From NCBI GenBank assembly GCA_014607495.2, contig CP053154.1, positions 5,332,001 through 5,396,000 of the forward strand: a stretch of 64,000 nt of DNA. Direction: 5' to 3'. The position numbers and the translations under genes are program-made. Numbering within the stretch: position 1 is the stretch's first letter; every line of letters starts with the position of its first letter. The notes under the pieces were generated by a model, which searched no databases, was not told the DNA's origin, and saw only the letters and a program-made list of their open reading frames with translations. The DNA comes from Carposina sasakii (lineage: Eukaryota; Arthropoda; Insecta; Lepidoptera; Carposinidae). Positions 1 to 16,816 of this stretch are shown piece after piece.

Positions 1-790
1 TTAAGATGAATAAATGGTTAAAATGGTCAACTACTTTTTAATGAGTTTTACTACGTTTTAACTACGTTTTTAAAACACCATGTATAGGTAACATGAATTT
101 TTCATAGCCAATCCTTTTTAGTATGACATTGTTTATTTTACTGTACAATATTATATTTACATCTTGCATAATTTGAAAATAGTTATTCGCATATGAATTA
201 AAAGAAAGCCATTTTGTTTGAGCCTTTATTTTCATAAATGTACTAGCTAAAGATAAAGAACATTTTATAGTTGAATATTTCAATGGTAATTAATCGTCAG
301 ATGAACATTGCAGTTACTGGATGCGTAGGTAAACTCTGGTAAAAGTATAATGTGGGCATCATACATCCTAAGACCTTACCATAAACCTAATCAAAAGTTA
401 CACACCCGCTAAACCATACATTTGACAGCAAAATCATTTTAGAAAACCAGTTTAACTTCGTTTAACCGTATGAACTGTTTTGTGATGATCATCCCGCTTG
501 GAGTTCGTAATTTTTACACAAAAGCAAAATCGCTTACAAGTAGTTCTTTTTTTTTGCTTGAGAATGTACTTAATAAACATAAATACACTAGGTGTGGACG
601 TTTTACCTGTACTAGGGTGTATTAAAAATCGATAAGCAAGCATTAAATGTTCTGAACAGAGCCTGTGTCTATTTCGAGACAGGTGTCTATAATGTATTCC
701 GTTTTGCTTCGGGTAACCATGATTTTAAATTATAATTCTTGCGGAGCTTCTATGAAATAATTGATTACGTACTAAACTATTTTATTGATT

Positions 791-870
791 ATAAAATTAT
801 TAATAAATAAATGGAAAAAATTCTTCACCCGAGTGGGAATCGAACCCACGACCTCTGCAACCGTGCTATG
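791..870 (-). repeat. truncated tRNA-like dispersed repeat
   Basis: Read on the minus strand, this matches the 3' half of the units at 6209-6348 and 28519-28656. It has the B-box-like motif GTGGGTTCGATTCCC followed by the same AT-rich 3' flank. The 5' half, including the A-box region, is missing. The shared flank outside the tRNA part shows a repeat copy rather than a tRNA gene. Confidence 0.6.
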
Positions 871-1596
871 TTATTGATCTTGTAAAGTTTGAGTTTGAAA
901 TGACTGCATTGGTTATTATGCAATTTGTATTCTACCAAAATACAAGAATGATTTAAATATTAAGTATAGAATATTGCCTTCGTATACACGTTCAACGAAC
1001 ACCTTAAAAGTATTGGATAGACTGTGTGAGAGGTCAGAGGATACCTATGCGTATACTGAAAGAAGGTAACGTGATGATGAATGATAGAAAAGAGTAAAAT
1101 AAAAGTTCATACTACTGCGCCGATTATGTATGATCTAACTACAATGACAATAAATATTATGGATTATAGTTGAAAGATTAAACGTAAATGTACGTACATT
1201 TTCATACTTTTCATACCTCTGCTCAATGTCTTTGAGAATAATGGAACGTGACTATTATGCGTGTAATTATACGTTTTACCTAATGTAGGTAAGTACCATA
1301 ATATTTTTAAAGTGAAGAATTGATTGTCATCCTATTCCAAGGCACGCGACTGAAGGGTTCAAGACTCGCATTGACAAGTTTCCTAAATAGGAGATCTACT
1401 GTATGTAATGAAGCTTTAGCTTTTCTCAGTTTTATTTTTGATAACTACTTATAGGTACTCTATCTACAATGTTATAAATATGTATCATGCATAACTAATA
1501 ACTATACCTCTTTGTTAACTTAGAGCACATTATTAAGTATTATAGGTTTTCAAGGTACCTACTTAGATATTATTTGGTCAAAATGTAGGTCAAAAA

Positions 1597-1638
1597 GTAA
1601 TCTATGAATCTACTTCGCATTTCGAATTCATAGATTAC
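1597..1638. repeat. perfect 13-bp inverted repeat
   Basis: Arms 1597-1609 and 1626-1638 are exact reverse complements (GTAATCTATGAAT) around a 16-nt loop. No gene is adjacent. It may be a residue of a foldback element. Confidence 0.5.
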
Positions 1639-2496
1639 ATAATATCGTACCCAAGTACGAAATTAATGTTTTCGCATAAAGTTATGTTGCACACCCACCA
1701 TATTTTAAAATATTCTACTTAGTACCTGTTGCAGAAAAGAATCGTAGTAAAATAAAGTACCCAATACTACCTACATTAAACGCGCCTACTCAGAATTGAT
1801 TAGCAATGTATACAAACTTCTTGTTTACCAATACAGATAAGTACCTAATGCACTTGCCATCACCATGGTACAATTCACTGGTAAACGCTCGCATGAATCT
1901 GCATAGTCTATTTTCAAAGTTTATGTTTTATTCTAAAATTTAAGCTACTTTTATAATTATGAAGTTTTATCCAATTCCGTGAGGTTGATTTTTGCGGAAA
2001 CAGTAACAAACATCCAAACATCTTCATTTATCACAACAATTCATTTATCATATAACACAAAACGTTTTAAAGAAGTTTTGTTAAACACTATGACATAAGA
2101 ATTTTTGGTATAATTTACATATAACCTAGGTACCTGCGTCTTTTGTTACAGCCTGTAACAGTAGGTAGGTACTATACCTACAGGATGTATTAATCGGGGT
2201 ATCTTAAGTGAAATGTTACGACAATAGGCCACCATAGAGAATCTATCTACAAAATTCAAACTATAAATCACATGTTTATTTCTCAAAATTACATGAACAG
2301 GACGAGGAAAAACTCAGGAAGAGTTATCTATGAAACCTCCATACTATCTGGAAATATAAACTTCAGATGTCGAGCCTCTTTTGTAAATAGGTTCTCTATG
2401 TTGTGCTATTTTAATGGTATTTAATTTAACATACCTCGTTAGTTACACTTTATATACCTAGTTATAATGTTCCGGTGTTACCATAAACGTACAAAG

Positions 2497-2609
2497 AATA
2501 ACGGACAGAGTGTTGTGATACACAGAGTGAAGCATTCATAGTAAGCTCGGCAACGATATTGACGTATTGACGCATTATCCACCTACACATACAAACCATA
2601 GTAAGCTCT
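2497..2609 (+). repeat. dispersed repeat, first of a direct pair
   Basis: This begins AATAACGGACAGAGTG and includes a block around AAGCATTCATAGTAAGCTC. The same order of blocks recurs at 3782-3915 with small indels, so the two are copies of one repeat in the same orientation. No coding potential is visible. Confidence 0.55.
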
Positions 2610-3107
2610 GAGAATAAATATAGGTACTCACTAACCCAAATTAATCAAGTGACCAATTAATAAGAGCCTTGGTAAATGAAATAAGTAGATTAATTGAGAA
2701 ATAATTACGAAACCGCAACTTTCGTTTTTCATAATAACCTAATGAGTAGGTAACCCATGAATGTGGTTTTAAAATGTTTACATTATGTTATTTGGGTGTG
2801 ACATTAGGTGTCAAATCACATGGAAATTGGGTAATTATGAGCAGTCAAAATTATAGATAGTACTTCACTAACACTTATTGCAATAAACCTAATTTTTCTT
2901 AAGGTGAGTCCGTGCTCAATAATAATTTCAAAACGCATGTACCTACTGAGTTTATTTATTAATGTTTTGAGAAAGTTTTAGGCAATTTGCGAGTCCCACG
3001 GATTTCTTGAAATCTACATAGATCGCGAACAATGTTTCAAAGCTTTAGCATAACAGTCATTCCAAATTCAAATTGGATAGTTCATCGTTCACACTTTGCC
3101 TATTTGA

Positions 3108-3200
3108 CACTAGTGGACGCCTGCAACTTCGTCCGCGCCCGATCGTACATAGCTACTGCAGAACAAACAAAATGTCGAAATTATCCGGGATAATGCCTAT
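3108..3200 (+). repeat. dispersed repeat with CTAGTGGACGCC head
   Basis: The sequence starts CTAGTGGACGCCTGCAACTT, continues with TCCGCG and then AACAAAATGTCGAAATTATCC. A close relative is at 38633-38700, and a piece of it is found inverted near 40070-40100. It resembles very common lepidopteran dispersed repeats (from memory); its class is not determined. Confidence 0.5.
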
Positions 3201-3314
3201 GTGTTATTTTTTTTTACACTTAAACACGTTACATTTTTATTTACAAAAATGAAATATTATAAGTAACAGGGTGTTGGACTAAAATGTAATCCTAGCAAAG
3301 TCCACTGTTATTCT

Positions 3315-3620
3315 TATCATCATCAGCCTATTACAGTCCACTGCTGGACCTAGGCCTCCCCCAGGTCACGCCACAAGACTGCCATGGGGGGTATTTGCCC
3401 ATAGTCACCACGCTGGGCAGGCGGGTTGGTGACCGCAGTTTGTATTTGGACTATGTTATCAACAAGGGAGGCGCTGCTGCCCACCTCCCGGAAACCCTTA
3501 ATCGCCTACGATACCCACGGGCAGACATGGGGGGTATTGGGTCGTTTCAGTCCCGCGGGACGAATCACCCCATATTTTTATTATTATTGGGCGATTCGTC
3601 CCGATATGAATACCTGTTTT
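3315..3620 (+). repeat. lepidopteran dispersed repeat (CATCATCAGCCTATT family)
   Basis: The copy opens with CATCATCAGCCTATTACAG and continues through GCTGGACCTAGGCCTCCCCC. Other copies are at 7472-7545, 32671-32793 (opposite strand), 51553-51612 and 56062-56145. The overlapping open frames are a by-product of its GC-rich sequence. The family is abundant in lepidopteran genomes; I do not assign it to a class. Confidence 0.6.
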
Positions 3621-3781
3621 AAAAGATTCAAGTACAGTTGAGTACCAAAAATTGAATAAGTAAAATGCAATGTAGCATCTTTTAAAGTTATTACTTATTA
3701 ATAATTATTACATCTACACTAATATTATACAGAGATAAGATTTGTTTATATGTTTGTTTGTTAAGGGCATGAACGTATAAA

Positions 3782-3915
3782 TAATAACGGACAGAGTGCT
3801 GTTACTTTACTACACATAGTGAAGCATTCATAGTAAGCTCGGTAACGATATTCTATGGAGTAGTGATGTCTATTGACGCGTTATCCACCCACACACACAA
3901 ACTATAGAAAGCTCG
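3782..3915 (+). repeat. dispersed repeat, second of a direct pair
   Basis: This is the second copy of the unit at 2497-2609, with the same opening AATAACGGACAGAGTG and the same internal AGTAAGCTCGG block. It is slightly longer because of short insertions near the middle. Confidence 0.55.
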
Positions 3916-4455
3916 GCATCTACTAGAAAATACGCACACATGCGTAACGCGCCGCCATTGTGGAGCTTCAATCTGTGCATTCCGTCCGTTTTCCTTATAC
4001 GTTGATGGTTAAGGGTGTATTTGTAATGAATAAACTCATATAATTGGTGAATGAAAGTTTAAAAAAAGTAAATTTTTTGTATTCGACTGTACATGACAAA
4101 AAAAATTGGAGCGAATTATTACCCATTCAAGAAGAACTCTTCGGCGATTCGGTCCACTTTCCATTTGTGGACCGAATATCCCCATGAATAAAATGCTTTA
4201 GGCGTTTCGCGGACCGAAACACAAGCGGACCGAAACGCCCCAGCACCCCGACATGGGGTGGTACAAATTCTACTTTGCCGGCACCACGCGGCCAAGCTAT
4301 ATTATTTTGAAGTTTCATTAAAATCCATTCAGTAGTTTTTGTGCAAAAGAGCAACAAACATACATACATCCTCACAAACTTTCGCGTTTATTTTTTAATA
4401 CATAAAAATAGTTTTTTTTGTTAATAAAAAACGTTATAATTCATCCTGCATTGTA

Positions 4456-4499
4456 TCAAAGACAATTATACGGTTATATAAGGTTATAATTGTCTTTGA
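4456..4499. repeat. 15-bp perfect hairpin
   Basis: TCAAAGACAATTATA at 4456-4470 pairs exactly with 4485-4499 across a 14-nt AT-rich loop. No gene is near, so a terminator role is unlikely. It could be a small foldback element. Confidence 0.55.
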
Positions 4500-4724
4500 T
4501 TGTATTGACGACACGGGTGGGTAAATAAATATCTTATCGATATTCTTTGCCCGAAAACACACTATTCAAATATTACTATGGGCGCGGCGGCGGCGAAATA
4601 TTCTATAAAATAAGCATTCATAGGTAATATTAACTAAATATAGAATAACAGTATAAGTTCGCTATGATACCGTTGCAGTACATACATATATGGATGAAGT
4701 AGATGCAGAACATTCCTACCCATA

Positions 4725-5065
4725 TCGGCCAATATCACGTTAGTCAACGCTCTGTTGCTCCCAATCATTGACTATGCTGATGTCTGCTACCCAGATATTA
4801 CAGAGGAACTCTAAGATAAGTTGGACCGCCTTCTCAACATGTATATTCGATATATTTTTGGATTGCGTAAATATGACCACATATCCCAATATCGTGCACA
4901 GCTAACTGGCTCAATATTAGACATCGACGTAATCTTCACCTACTTTCCTTTTTATTCAATACCCTGAACCATCCTCTTGCTCCCTAATACTAATAGTCAT
5001 AATATACAAACTAACATAGGATATAAGTTGTCATTGTTTACTAACCAGGGCCTACGACGCCTAAA
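4725..5065 (+). pseudogene. decayed non-LTR retrotransposon reverse transcriptase fragment
   Basis: Translated in shifting frames, this gives DYADVCYPD, a GLRKYDHISQYR-like stretch and an NWLNIRHRRNLHLL-like stretch. These match block by block the C-terminal region of the non-LTR protein at 10850-11407 (DYADVCYLD, GLRKFDHVSHFR, KWLPIRFRRNTHIL). Several stop codons interrupt it. It is therefore a dead 3' fragment of a CR1/Jockey-like element on the + strand, ending near an A/T-rich tail at about 5065. Confidence 0.7.
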
Positions 5066-5094
5066 TAAATAAATATTTTTATTATTTGTATCTC

Positions 5095-5765
5095 TTTTGA
5101 AACTCTCTGGACTACAGAGTCCCGGTCCTGTGAGAGGCCTGCATCGGGCCATAGCCAAGATGTAGAGGCCCTTTTAAGAGAACTTTAATATAGTGTAGGA
5201 TACACATGGCGGATACCATCGCCGAGCGCACAAAATGATACACCCGGCGATGGTCCCCGCTATGTGCAAGACTATTGGAGTGCAGAGCTGTGTCATGCGA
5301 TGGAAACCAGGTCATAGGCTATGGGGCTGAATTTTGGGTGGGGTTGGAAAATCGGGCTATTGAAAGAGACTAACAGACACCTGCCATTACAATCAAGTCT
5401 CATAATTGTTAGGTGGCAGGCAGTGACTCGCCAACTCATTTCATGGGCCCCCTGAAACAGCCGCACGCACGGAGCGACAAAGGGGGAACATTTGGTGAGC
5501 GGCTAGGGTGGTGGGGTGCCCCTGGATTTTAAACCGAGGCCAACTCGCCACTTACGAACGGGCACGTCCACCCTCGAGCTGTCATAGCTCTCGCAACTCC
5601 ACTCTGCCCGGCCGGCGAAAGCAAGGCAAAGGCGGGGGAACTGTTCCTCGTCAGACCTCACTCCGGCGCCGGAGATGAGGAACAGGGTCTTCCCCCGGGA
5701 GCACTTCAGGTCCGTGGGAACGCTACCTCCCAACAGCTCGCCACAAGCTGCCCTGCAGGCTTATT
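5095..5765. other. GC-rich insert of unknown origin
   Basis: Base composition changes sharply from the AT-rich surroundings to GC-rich sequence with runs such as GGGCCCCC and CGGCGCCGG, then returns to AT-rich at about 5765. It lies between two related non-LTR fragments (4725-5065 and 5768-5980). An open frame on the minus strand (5503-5733) has no recognisable motif and I do not call it a gene. It could be the 5' part of another retroelement. Confidence 0.4.
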
Positions 5766-5767
5766 AT

Positions 5768-5980
5768 TAATACATTTCCGAACGCTTCGAGTTCTTCTCC
5801 TCCTGCGATAGACCACTCCGGTCTAGCCGCAACAAAACCCTCCGTGAGCCCGAGCGCAATGCTGCTTTGTATTCTGACTGTTTTACTGCCACTGCTGTTC
5901 GCTTATGGAACGGTCTACCAGTAACGATTCGGGAGTTTTCTACTGTGGAGGTATTTAAGTCGAGAGTAACTAAGCACTAG
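5768..5980 (+). pseudogene. C-terminal tail of a non-LTR reverse transcriptase ORF
   Basis: One frame from 5780 reads ERFEFFSSCDRPLRS, then TATAVRLWNGLPVTIREF and STVEVFKSR, and stops at 5978-5980. This is the usual C-terminal end of CR1/Jockey-type ORF2 proteins and matches the minus-strand copy at 10850-11407 (RFEYLFSRDRPLRA, HAVKLWNDLPHSIRD). Only about 67 codons remain. It may belong to the same element as 4725-5065, split by the GC-rich insert, or be a separate relative. Confidence 0.75.
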
Positions 5981-6208
5981 AGGAGAGTCCAGAACCTGGT
6001 CCATGTCTAATGTCGTATTATGTGTAAGTATGTACTAATTATAGAATTAAGTGTGCTTAGCTACTAGTGTTTGTTATTTAATATTTATATGCTAGGATAT
6101 GGTTGATCGTTTCATCATTAAAACATTGTGCTGAGGGATTCAGCTTTGTTTGCCGAGATTTGGCTTATGTATAGCTATATGAAAAATAACGTTTCCAATA
6201 ATGTATTT

Positions 6209-6348
6209 ATGGTAAAATTCGTCATCCGAGTAATTGACCCGGTGGCTCAGTGGTAAGAGCGCTGGCACGGAATGCAGAGGTCGTGGGTTCGATTCCCACC
6301 CGGGTGAGGAATTTTTTCCATTTCTTTATTAATAATTTTATAATTTAT
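6209..6348 (+). repeat. tRNA-derived SINE-like unit
   Basis: A tRNA-like core at about 6235-6307 has an A-box-like GGTGGCTCAGTGG and a B-box-like GTGGGTTCGATTCCC, with a recognisable D arm and T arm. The anticodon stem does not pair well and the first acceptor pair is mismatched. Both flanks (ATGGTAAAATTCGTCATCCG upstream; an AT-rich tail downstream) are shared with 28519-28656, so the mobile unit is larger than the tRNA. I read it as a SINE-like pseudo-tRNA, not a working tRNA. Confidence 0.65.
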
Positions 6349-7465
6349 TTTTATGTATAGCCTATCTTTACAATTGTACATTCTCACCACAAATATTGGT
6401 TGACTGGTAGGGAATGCTGCATAGCATTAAGTCCGCCATTGTACAAACCTTTAGACGTGCAATAAAGATTTTTAAAAAAGCGTCATCTGGTTTATTCCAG
6501 TAATGCCCCGCATCAATGCAGATAAAATATTGCCATAACAATTTATTGTCTCGAGTAACTGCCTAAGACTCAATGATTGCCACGTTTGATTTTGCGTCCC
6601 GCGATTTCCTAATACTCGTCTCTAGTTCCTTTTGTAGTACCTAATATGAATTTACCCTTAGATAATAATGTCAGCGAGCAAATAGTCAGTTAAAATTTGA
6701 CAGAGAAAAATAACAGCGCGGGAAAACGACTGACATACTCGTAGACCCATCGTCGATCAAGGCCGAAGGCCGACTGAGGGAGGGTGAGGGACGTTTATTT
6801 CCATACAAATATGAGCGGGGACTAGCTTAAACCAAAAAGAGCGTAAGCGACAAAACATATTTTCACGCTTTAATTAAAAACTACACAATATTTTTAAAAT
6901 GTGCAACCATACGTTTTTATAGTATGTTTAGACAAGTCTATTGATACAAAAATTGAGGCTTAAATCGCTCTGGTTTGCCTGTGAGATATGTTTATCGTAC
7001 AATTTTTTATCGTAAAAAAGTCTATGAATCGTGTTTCTGCAACCACAGAAACTGAAATAATATAGTGTAAAATTCGCTTATTAAATATCACTTTCCTATA
7101 TATGGTAATGGCTGAGAAAAATCGACTTATCTAACGCCAATTTTGACGATTCGTCATCTTAATTTCGAAACTTTAGTGATTATATTATGAACTTTGCGAA
7201 ATAGCAAAATAGTTGTTTTATTATTAATATTTTACCAAGGTTTTGAAGTAACGTATATCATTAGGATATAACCAGCTTAATTAATATATATTTTTAATAA
7301 TTACCTTAGAATGCTCCAATTTCCCCGACATGAACGTGAATTAAACTCAATTCCTTAAATCTACAATTAACTTACATTTTCATATGTTTTACAACTGGTT
7401 TTACAAGCTCATATTATTTATATTGCCGCGACATCGTTGTCACAGATTATTGGTATACCTACCTC
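6349..7465. other. intergenic, nothing recognised
   Basis: The stretch is AT-rich with no supported gene or repeat. A short GC-richer patch at about 6750-6830 has no open frame of interest. Confidence 0.5.
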
Positions 7466-7471
7466 TATATC

Positions 7472-7645
7472 CGCTTATCATCATCAGCCTATTGCAGTCC
7501 ACTGCTGGACGTAGGCCTCCCCCAGGGCACGCCACAAGACTGAGTTCAAGAGAATACCCGAGTTCCTTAGTCGACTCTTACGACAAGCATGAAAGAAGAT
7601 ATAGCTAAGGTATTCTAGAGAAGCTTCGCATTAGCTACGGACATT
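7472..7645 (+). repeat. composite of two dispersed repeats
   Basis: 7472-7545 is a piece of the CATCATCAGCCTATTGCAG family. It is followed by GAGTTCCTTAGTCGACTCTTACGAC, split here as GAGTTCCTTAGTCGAC plus TCTTACGAC, which also occurs at 51110-51145 and, inverted, at 54340-54375. No coding role. Confidence 0.55.
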
Positions 7646-7970
7646 ACTTATAAGGCAGAAGTTGTCTAGACAGTAAAATCTTTACGCATTATTCAACTAA
7701 AGCATAACGGGTACAAAAATTTATCCTAAACAATCATTAACGAACCACTGGTGCAGATATTTCCGTATTGCATCGTCGTTTATTTTAGGTTTTATTAAAG
7801 TATGATTAAACAAATCAAATACCATAATGGCACCAGTAGGTCATGTTTGAACAATCTGATGACTGAAATAATTTTCGAATTAACTAAATAGAATACAGGT
7901 AGAGTTGTCAATTTTAAGCCTTTGTGAAGATAACCTACTGTTCTCGTTGTACAACGCAAATAATGGATGA

Positions 7971-7978
7971 TATATAAA
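7971..7978 (+). promoter_or_regulatory. candidate TATA box of the first GMC gene
   Basis: TATATAAA lies about 150 bp before the proposed ATG at 8130, with an initiator-like TCAGAT about 36 bp downstream at 8007-8012. This fits a TATA-driven insect promoter. The match is by consensus only. Confidence 0.35.
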
Positions 7979-8129
7979 ACAATTTTCGCAAACTACTGCA
8001 TCTCAATCAGATTTTAGGTTTATACACAGTTAGTACTCGTACTGTCATATCTACTTTTATACTATTCACAAAGTTGTGAGAGCAAAAAAGTTCAAATATA
8101 ATCCTGAATTGCACATTATTTATAACAAT

Positions 8130-10367
<2,238 letters not shown>

Positions 10368-10389
10368 AATGTGATATTAATTTTACGTA

Positions 10390-10395
10390 AATAAA
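10390..10395 (+). terminator. polyadenylation signal AATAAA of the first GMC gene
   Basis: AATAAA begins 23 nt after the stop codon at 10365-10367. It is the nearest canonical signal and precedes the non-LTR fragment that starts at about 10415. Confidence 0.5.
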
Positions 10396-10414
10396 AAGTT
10401 TAATTTTAATTTAT

Positions 10415-11430
10415 TCTTTATTGTACACAAAACATAACAATCAATAGAAAGAAATTTACAAAAGGAATGCATACAAAGGCGTGCTTATCTCTGCAAGAGA
10501 TTTCTTCCAGCATACCAGAAAGCAAAGTGAGACCCAAAAGTTATAGAGGTAATGATGTGTACAGAAATAACTAAGTAACTATAATAAACAAAAATAAAAT
10601 ATTCATACATAAATAGATACACACAAACAATCAAATAATGAAGGTAATGTTAGACATAAAATAAAATAATACATACATATATACATACATACTGTATTAT
10701 CATATTATTATTATTATTAGTAGTATTATATTTTCACTCCCAGAGCAACATAGAAGAAGAAATAAAATAAAATAATAACATATAGACATAATAGGAAAAA
10801 AAAATACATAATACAATAGGACAACAATTTAGCAGATAATTGAGACCGATCAGTCAGCCAGTGCATAAAAGTGATCCCTTAACTTATTTTTGAATGTCTC
10901 AACCGTTCTGCAGTCTCTTATAGAGTGAGGCAAATCGTTCCATAGTTTGACTGCATGCACCGAAAATGCACCAGAATTATGTCGGGGAGTTGATAATAGC
11001 GAAGCAGTCGCAGCTCTAAGAGGCCTATCCCTAGAGAAAAGATATTCAAATCTCTGCCTCAAATATTGAGGTGCGAATCGAAAATTTAATATCTTAAATA
11101 AGAGTGTGAGTATATGAGTATTCCGGCGAAAACGAATCGGGAGCCATTTTAACTCTTTGCGAAAATGAGAAACATGATCAAATTTACGTAGTCCGTATAT
11201 GAAACGGATACCCAGATTCTGTAGTCTTTCGAGTTTGTTTAGCAGCTCCTCATTGGCGTCGAGATAGCAAACATCTGCGTAGTCAAGGAGGGGAAGAATG
11301 AGGGACTGAGCAAGGGTGATTTTAGTCTTAAATGGCAACAAATTCTTAAAACAATTGTATTTTATTATTTCAAAAAGCCATTTATTATTAAAAAAAAGCC
11401 GTACCAAATTTTTTATTAAGATAAATGTTA
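10415..11430 (-). mobile_element. 5'-truncated CR1/Jockey-like non-LTR element
   Basis: On the minus strand the ORF at 11407-10850 (185 codons) is the C-terminal part of a reverse transcriptase protein, with LPLLDYADVCYLD, GLRKFDHVSHFRKELKWLP and SVHAVKLWNDLPHSIRD. It is followed by a long 3' UTR reaching about 10415. That UTR (a TTCTTTATTGTACACA start and an AGAGATTTCTTCCA block when read on +) recurs at 59438-59940. Without upstream RT and endonuclease domains the copy is dead. It lies between the two GMC genes, so it inserted after the duplication or separates them by chance. Confidence 0.8.
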
Positions 11431-11759
11431 GAATGTAAGAATAAGCTGATATAAATTTAGCAATAACAATGTATAGCTTGATGATATACTAAACTTAAAA
11501 TGATACTTTAAAAACTATTATTATACAATTATTTTATTAGATAATCATCATGGTAATAGAGATACATAATCAACTATGTTATTATCACGATTAGCTTATT
11601 ATAAGGTAATTCTCTCTCAATCATAATTGAATTCAACAAGGTATGCCTCATTAACTGGATTGATTGGGCAGAGTTGATAAACTTGCGTTTTGTACTAAAA
11701 GCGTGACACGTGGAAGTAAATTCATTTCATTGTATTCCTTTGAATGATACATTTATGAC

Positions 11760-14121
<2,362 letters not shown>

Positions 14122-16500
14122 CTAAGCAAAGTAATTATTTAGCAACAAAACGATGTACCTAGGTCTGTGTATAATTATAGGTGAGACCATAGTAGGTACT
14201 AAACAAATCCTAAATACACTAATATTGTTACTATTATACATATTTATCTCACCTTATTTATGTTCAATACGAACCAATATTGAATGGATAGATATTTTGG
14301 TGGATTATAAAATAAGGTAATTATCGAAACAATCAGTGATTGTGCTCATAAACTGGTGAGGTATGCTCCAAAGTTTTCACCGATAAAAAGAGCTCACCTG
14401 AAGTAGCAATTAGTTCTGTTATTGCAATTTAGAGAATTTTAATGAAAACAGTAATAAATATCTAAATTATATATTCCATATTGGTGATCCATCTTATTTT
14501 TTCCCTCCTTATCAGATGGTTTAGGTCTATCCAAGATCTGTATCTGGCATTCTAACATAATGACAATACTTTTAAATTAATGAACACAAAAATTTAAATA
14601 AATATCATATCATAGCTCTAATTAACGATGGGTTAGTAAAGAACAAAACCTTTAAATTATAAACTTTAGCTAAGTCCAAACTTTTTAACTAATGACCAAC
14701 AGTCAAGCCGAAATATTTTGATCACATAAGTTAACCCTAATCAAGTTTAAATCTTTGCAGTCGATAAAACATAATACAAATATTAGTTTTAGTACTATCT
14801 AATATTAATTAGATCGCAGGTTTAATCACTTAGAAGCTAATGAGAAAGGATTGGTGAAAGCAATTTTTTTACAACATTTCTTTAAAATTAAGGACTCCGC
14901 TTGGCCTTCTCTTAGCTTAATCACGTCATAACAGGAATCGCAAGGCAATTAACAACTGAACATTTATTGGATTCCAAATTGGCTATTTCCCAGCGGCAGT
15001 ACTTATGTGGGCATAGAATTGCTCTGTAGATAATCATACTGATTCCGACAAAACCACTAGATTACATATTACTACGTTCGGGTGTAGATAATGAGGTCCT
15101 TATGTTTGTTACTTTGTTGGGTAAGTAAAATTTTCAAGGGACATAAGTTCCTGACCACGTATTCTTATTAACCCTTGAAGGCACTCGGTTAAGTAATAAC
15201 ACTTTCTTCACTTTGACATAATTAAGTGTAATTTCTTAAAGGTTAGTGTGATTAAAGGTTGATTCAATGATAATGACACAGCTTTGATACTACGATTTCT
15301 CTATACTATTAAATATATTTTGTACAGAATTATGTTATTAGGTATACCTATTAGGTGACATAATGAATATTTTATTAAAAGGATTTGTGACATACTTAGA
15401 TGACCATTTCCTTTCACTTCCTCGCCAATATCGCTGATAGTACTAGTTTCGGAGGATGAATTTAATCTATTAAATTCATTAAACAAACATTAGCTAATAA
15501 TTAATCATTGAGAAACGTGTATTATATAGGTACTAGATTTGCCTGTTAATAGGGCTTGCACATGCGTTATTTTGTGTCTTAGAAGTTGTTGTAAAATAGT
15601 CACATTTAATACAAAATCATTTGCATTCAACATAATACACAAAATTTTAGCTAATGTTATCAAAATCTCCGCAATTTTAATGTTGATACTTAGTTAGTTA
15701 GTTACTGGGATATTATAATAGATACTGACTTATAAAAAATAATTTATTTTGACAGATTTTCCATATTTGTTTTGTCAAATGTTGTGTTTAAAGAATGTAT
15801 CACTCTATAGTTACACCATACTCTACGCGCGGTTTATTGGTACTCGTAGCGCGGTTACTGCTAACTATTTGGTGGTTTCTTTAACATTTATAATATTCGT
15901 TTGGATTGGCGATAACAAAAGAAAGTATAATTGTAATGCACCTACTTTGTACTAATGTAATATTAACAAATGTAACACATTAGCCAAACACATCCTACAA
16001 TTTGGCTGTTTCGACAAACGTGTACTCAAGCGCAACAATACAAATCAACAATTCAATAAGTAGTTACTTAATGAAGGAGTCCTACCTAAATTATGTATGA
16101 ATCCAGAGGTTCTGTTTACTTAGATCTGTAAGGTATTTCTAAGAACGTGACAGCCCTGACCGTCATGCATAACTGCAGTCTCTAAATAGCTGGAGCTGCT
16201 TCAACGCCCGGTTACCGGCCAACGCCTAGCTGTATCTACCAATCAATTATACCATATATAAGTAATATGATTGATAACAACTGATACGTAGTCACGCACA
16301 TCGCTGAAATACCTGAAGTTTTCCAAAAAATATTTTTATCTGAGGTTAAACCCATACCGGAAACCATATTTCGTTTCGTCTTTTTTGTTTAACAAAAGTT
16401 CTAAATCAATTAAATTAAAAAGAGGTTAGAATGAACTTCAATATTGAAATATCCAGGATCCACAGGAAGTAAAAAACCTATATTGGAAGTTGTGATAAAG
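14122..16500. other. intergenic, nothing recognised
   Basis: The stretch is AT-rich, with no exon-like frame flanked by splice sites and no repeat I could match inside the window. The open frames at 15301-15486 and 15749-15955 have no recognisable composition or motif. Confidence 0.5.
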
Positions 16501-16506
16501 GTAGGT

Positions 16507-16558
16507 CTTAGATTAATGATTGGTCTTCGCTCCGCTCTGAGCGAATCATTATTCTAAG
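16507..16558 (+). repeat. micro-palindromic element, copy 1
   Basis: It begins CTTAGATTAATGAT and ends ATCATTATTCTAAG, giving 14-bp imperfect inverted ends around a GC-rich middle (GGTCTTCGCTCCGC). A second copy in the opposite orientation is at 16817-16876. Confidence 0.6.
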
Positions 16559-16816
16559 AGGTAGGTATTTATTTACAGTCATTACAAATTATAATCGGTT
16601 TACTGAAACGTGACGATGAATGTGCGAAGAGGCTTCTACTTTATGCCGTAATGTCAAATATTTAAATTAATTTATGCAAAGGTTTTTTTACCCTAACCTT
16701 AATGAAATAATAATAAATCGTTGTCATCAGGACAAACACATATATTATTAGTAGGATTAACCTTACTCAAGGACACATCTTTTTACTTGTGTCGTACATA
16801 AATTTAACATGTCAAC

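Larger units (their letters stand above)
1..2480. other. AT-rich intergenic DNA, no gene seen
   Basis: No open frame here has exon-like boundaries or a recognisable product. The stretch holds a tRNA-like repeat fragment (791-870), a 13-bp perfect inverted repeat (1597-1638) and, around 2215-2280, a piece of the repeat family also seen at 53511-53740. The rest looks like ordinary AT-rich lepidopteran intergenic sequence. Confidence 0.6.

Noticed and set aside
6235..6307. Functional tRNA gene
   Set aside because: The anticodon stem does not pair and the first acceptor pair is mismatched. The same flanks recur at 28519-28656, so it is a repeat unit.
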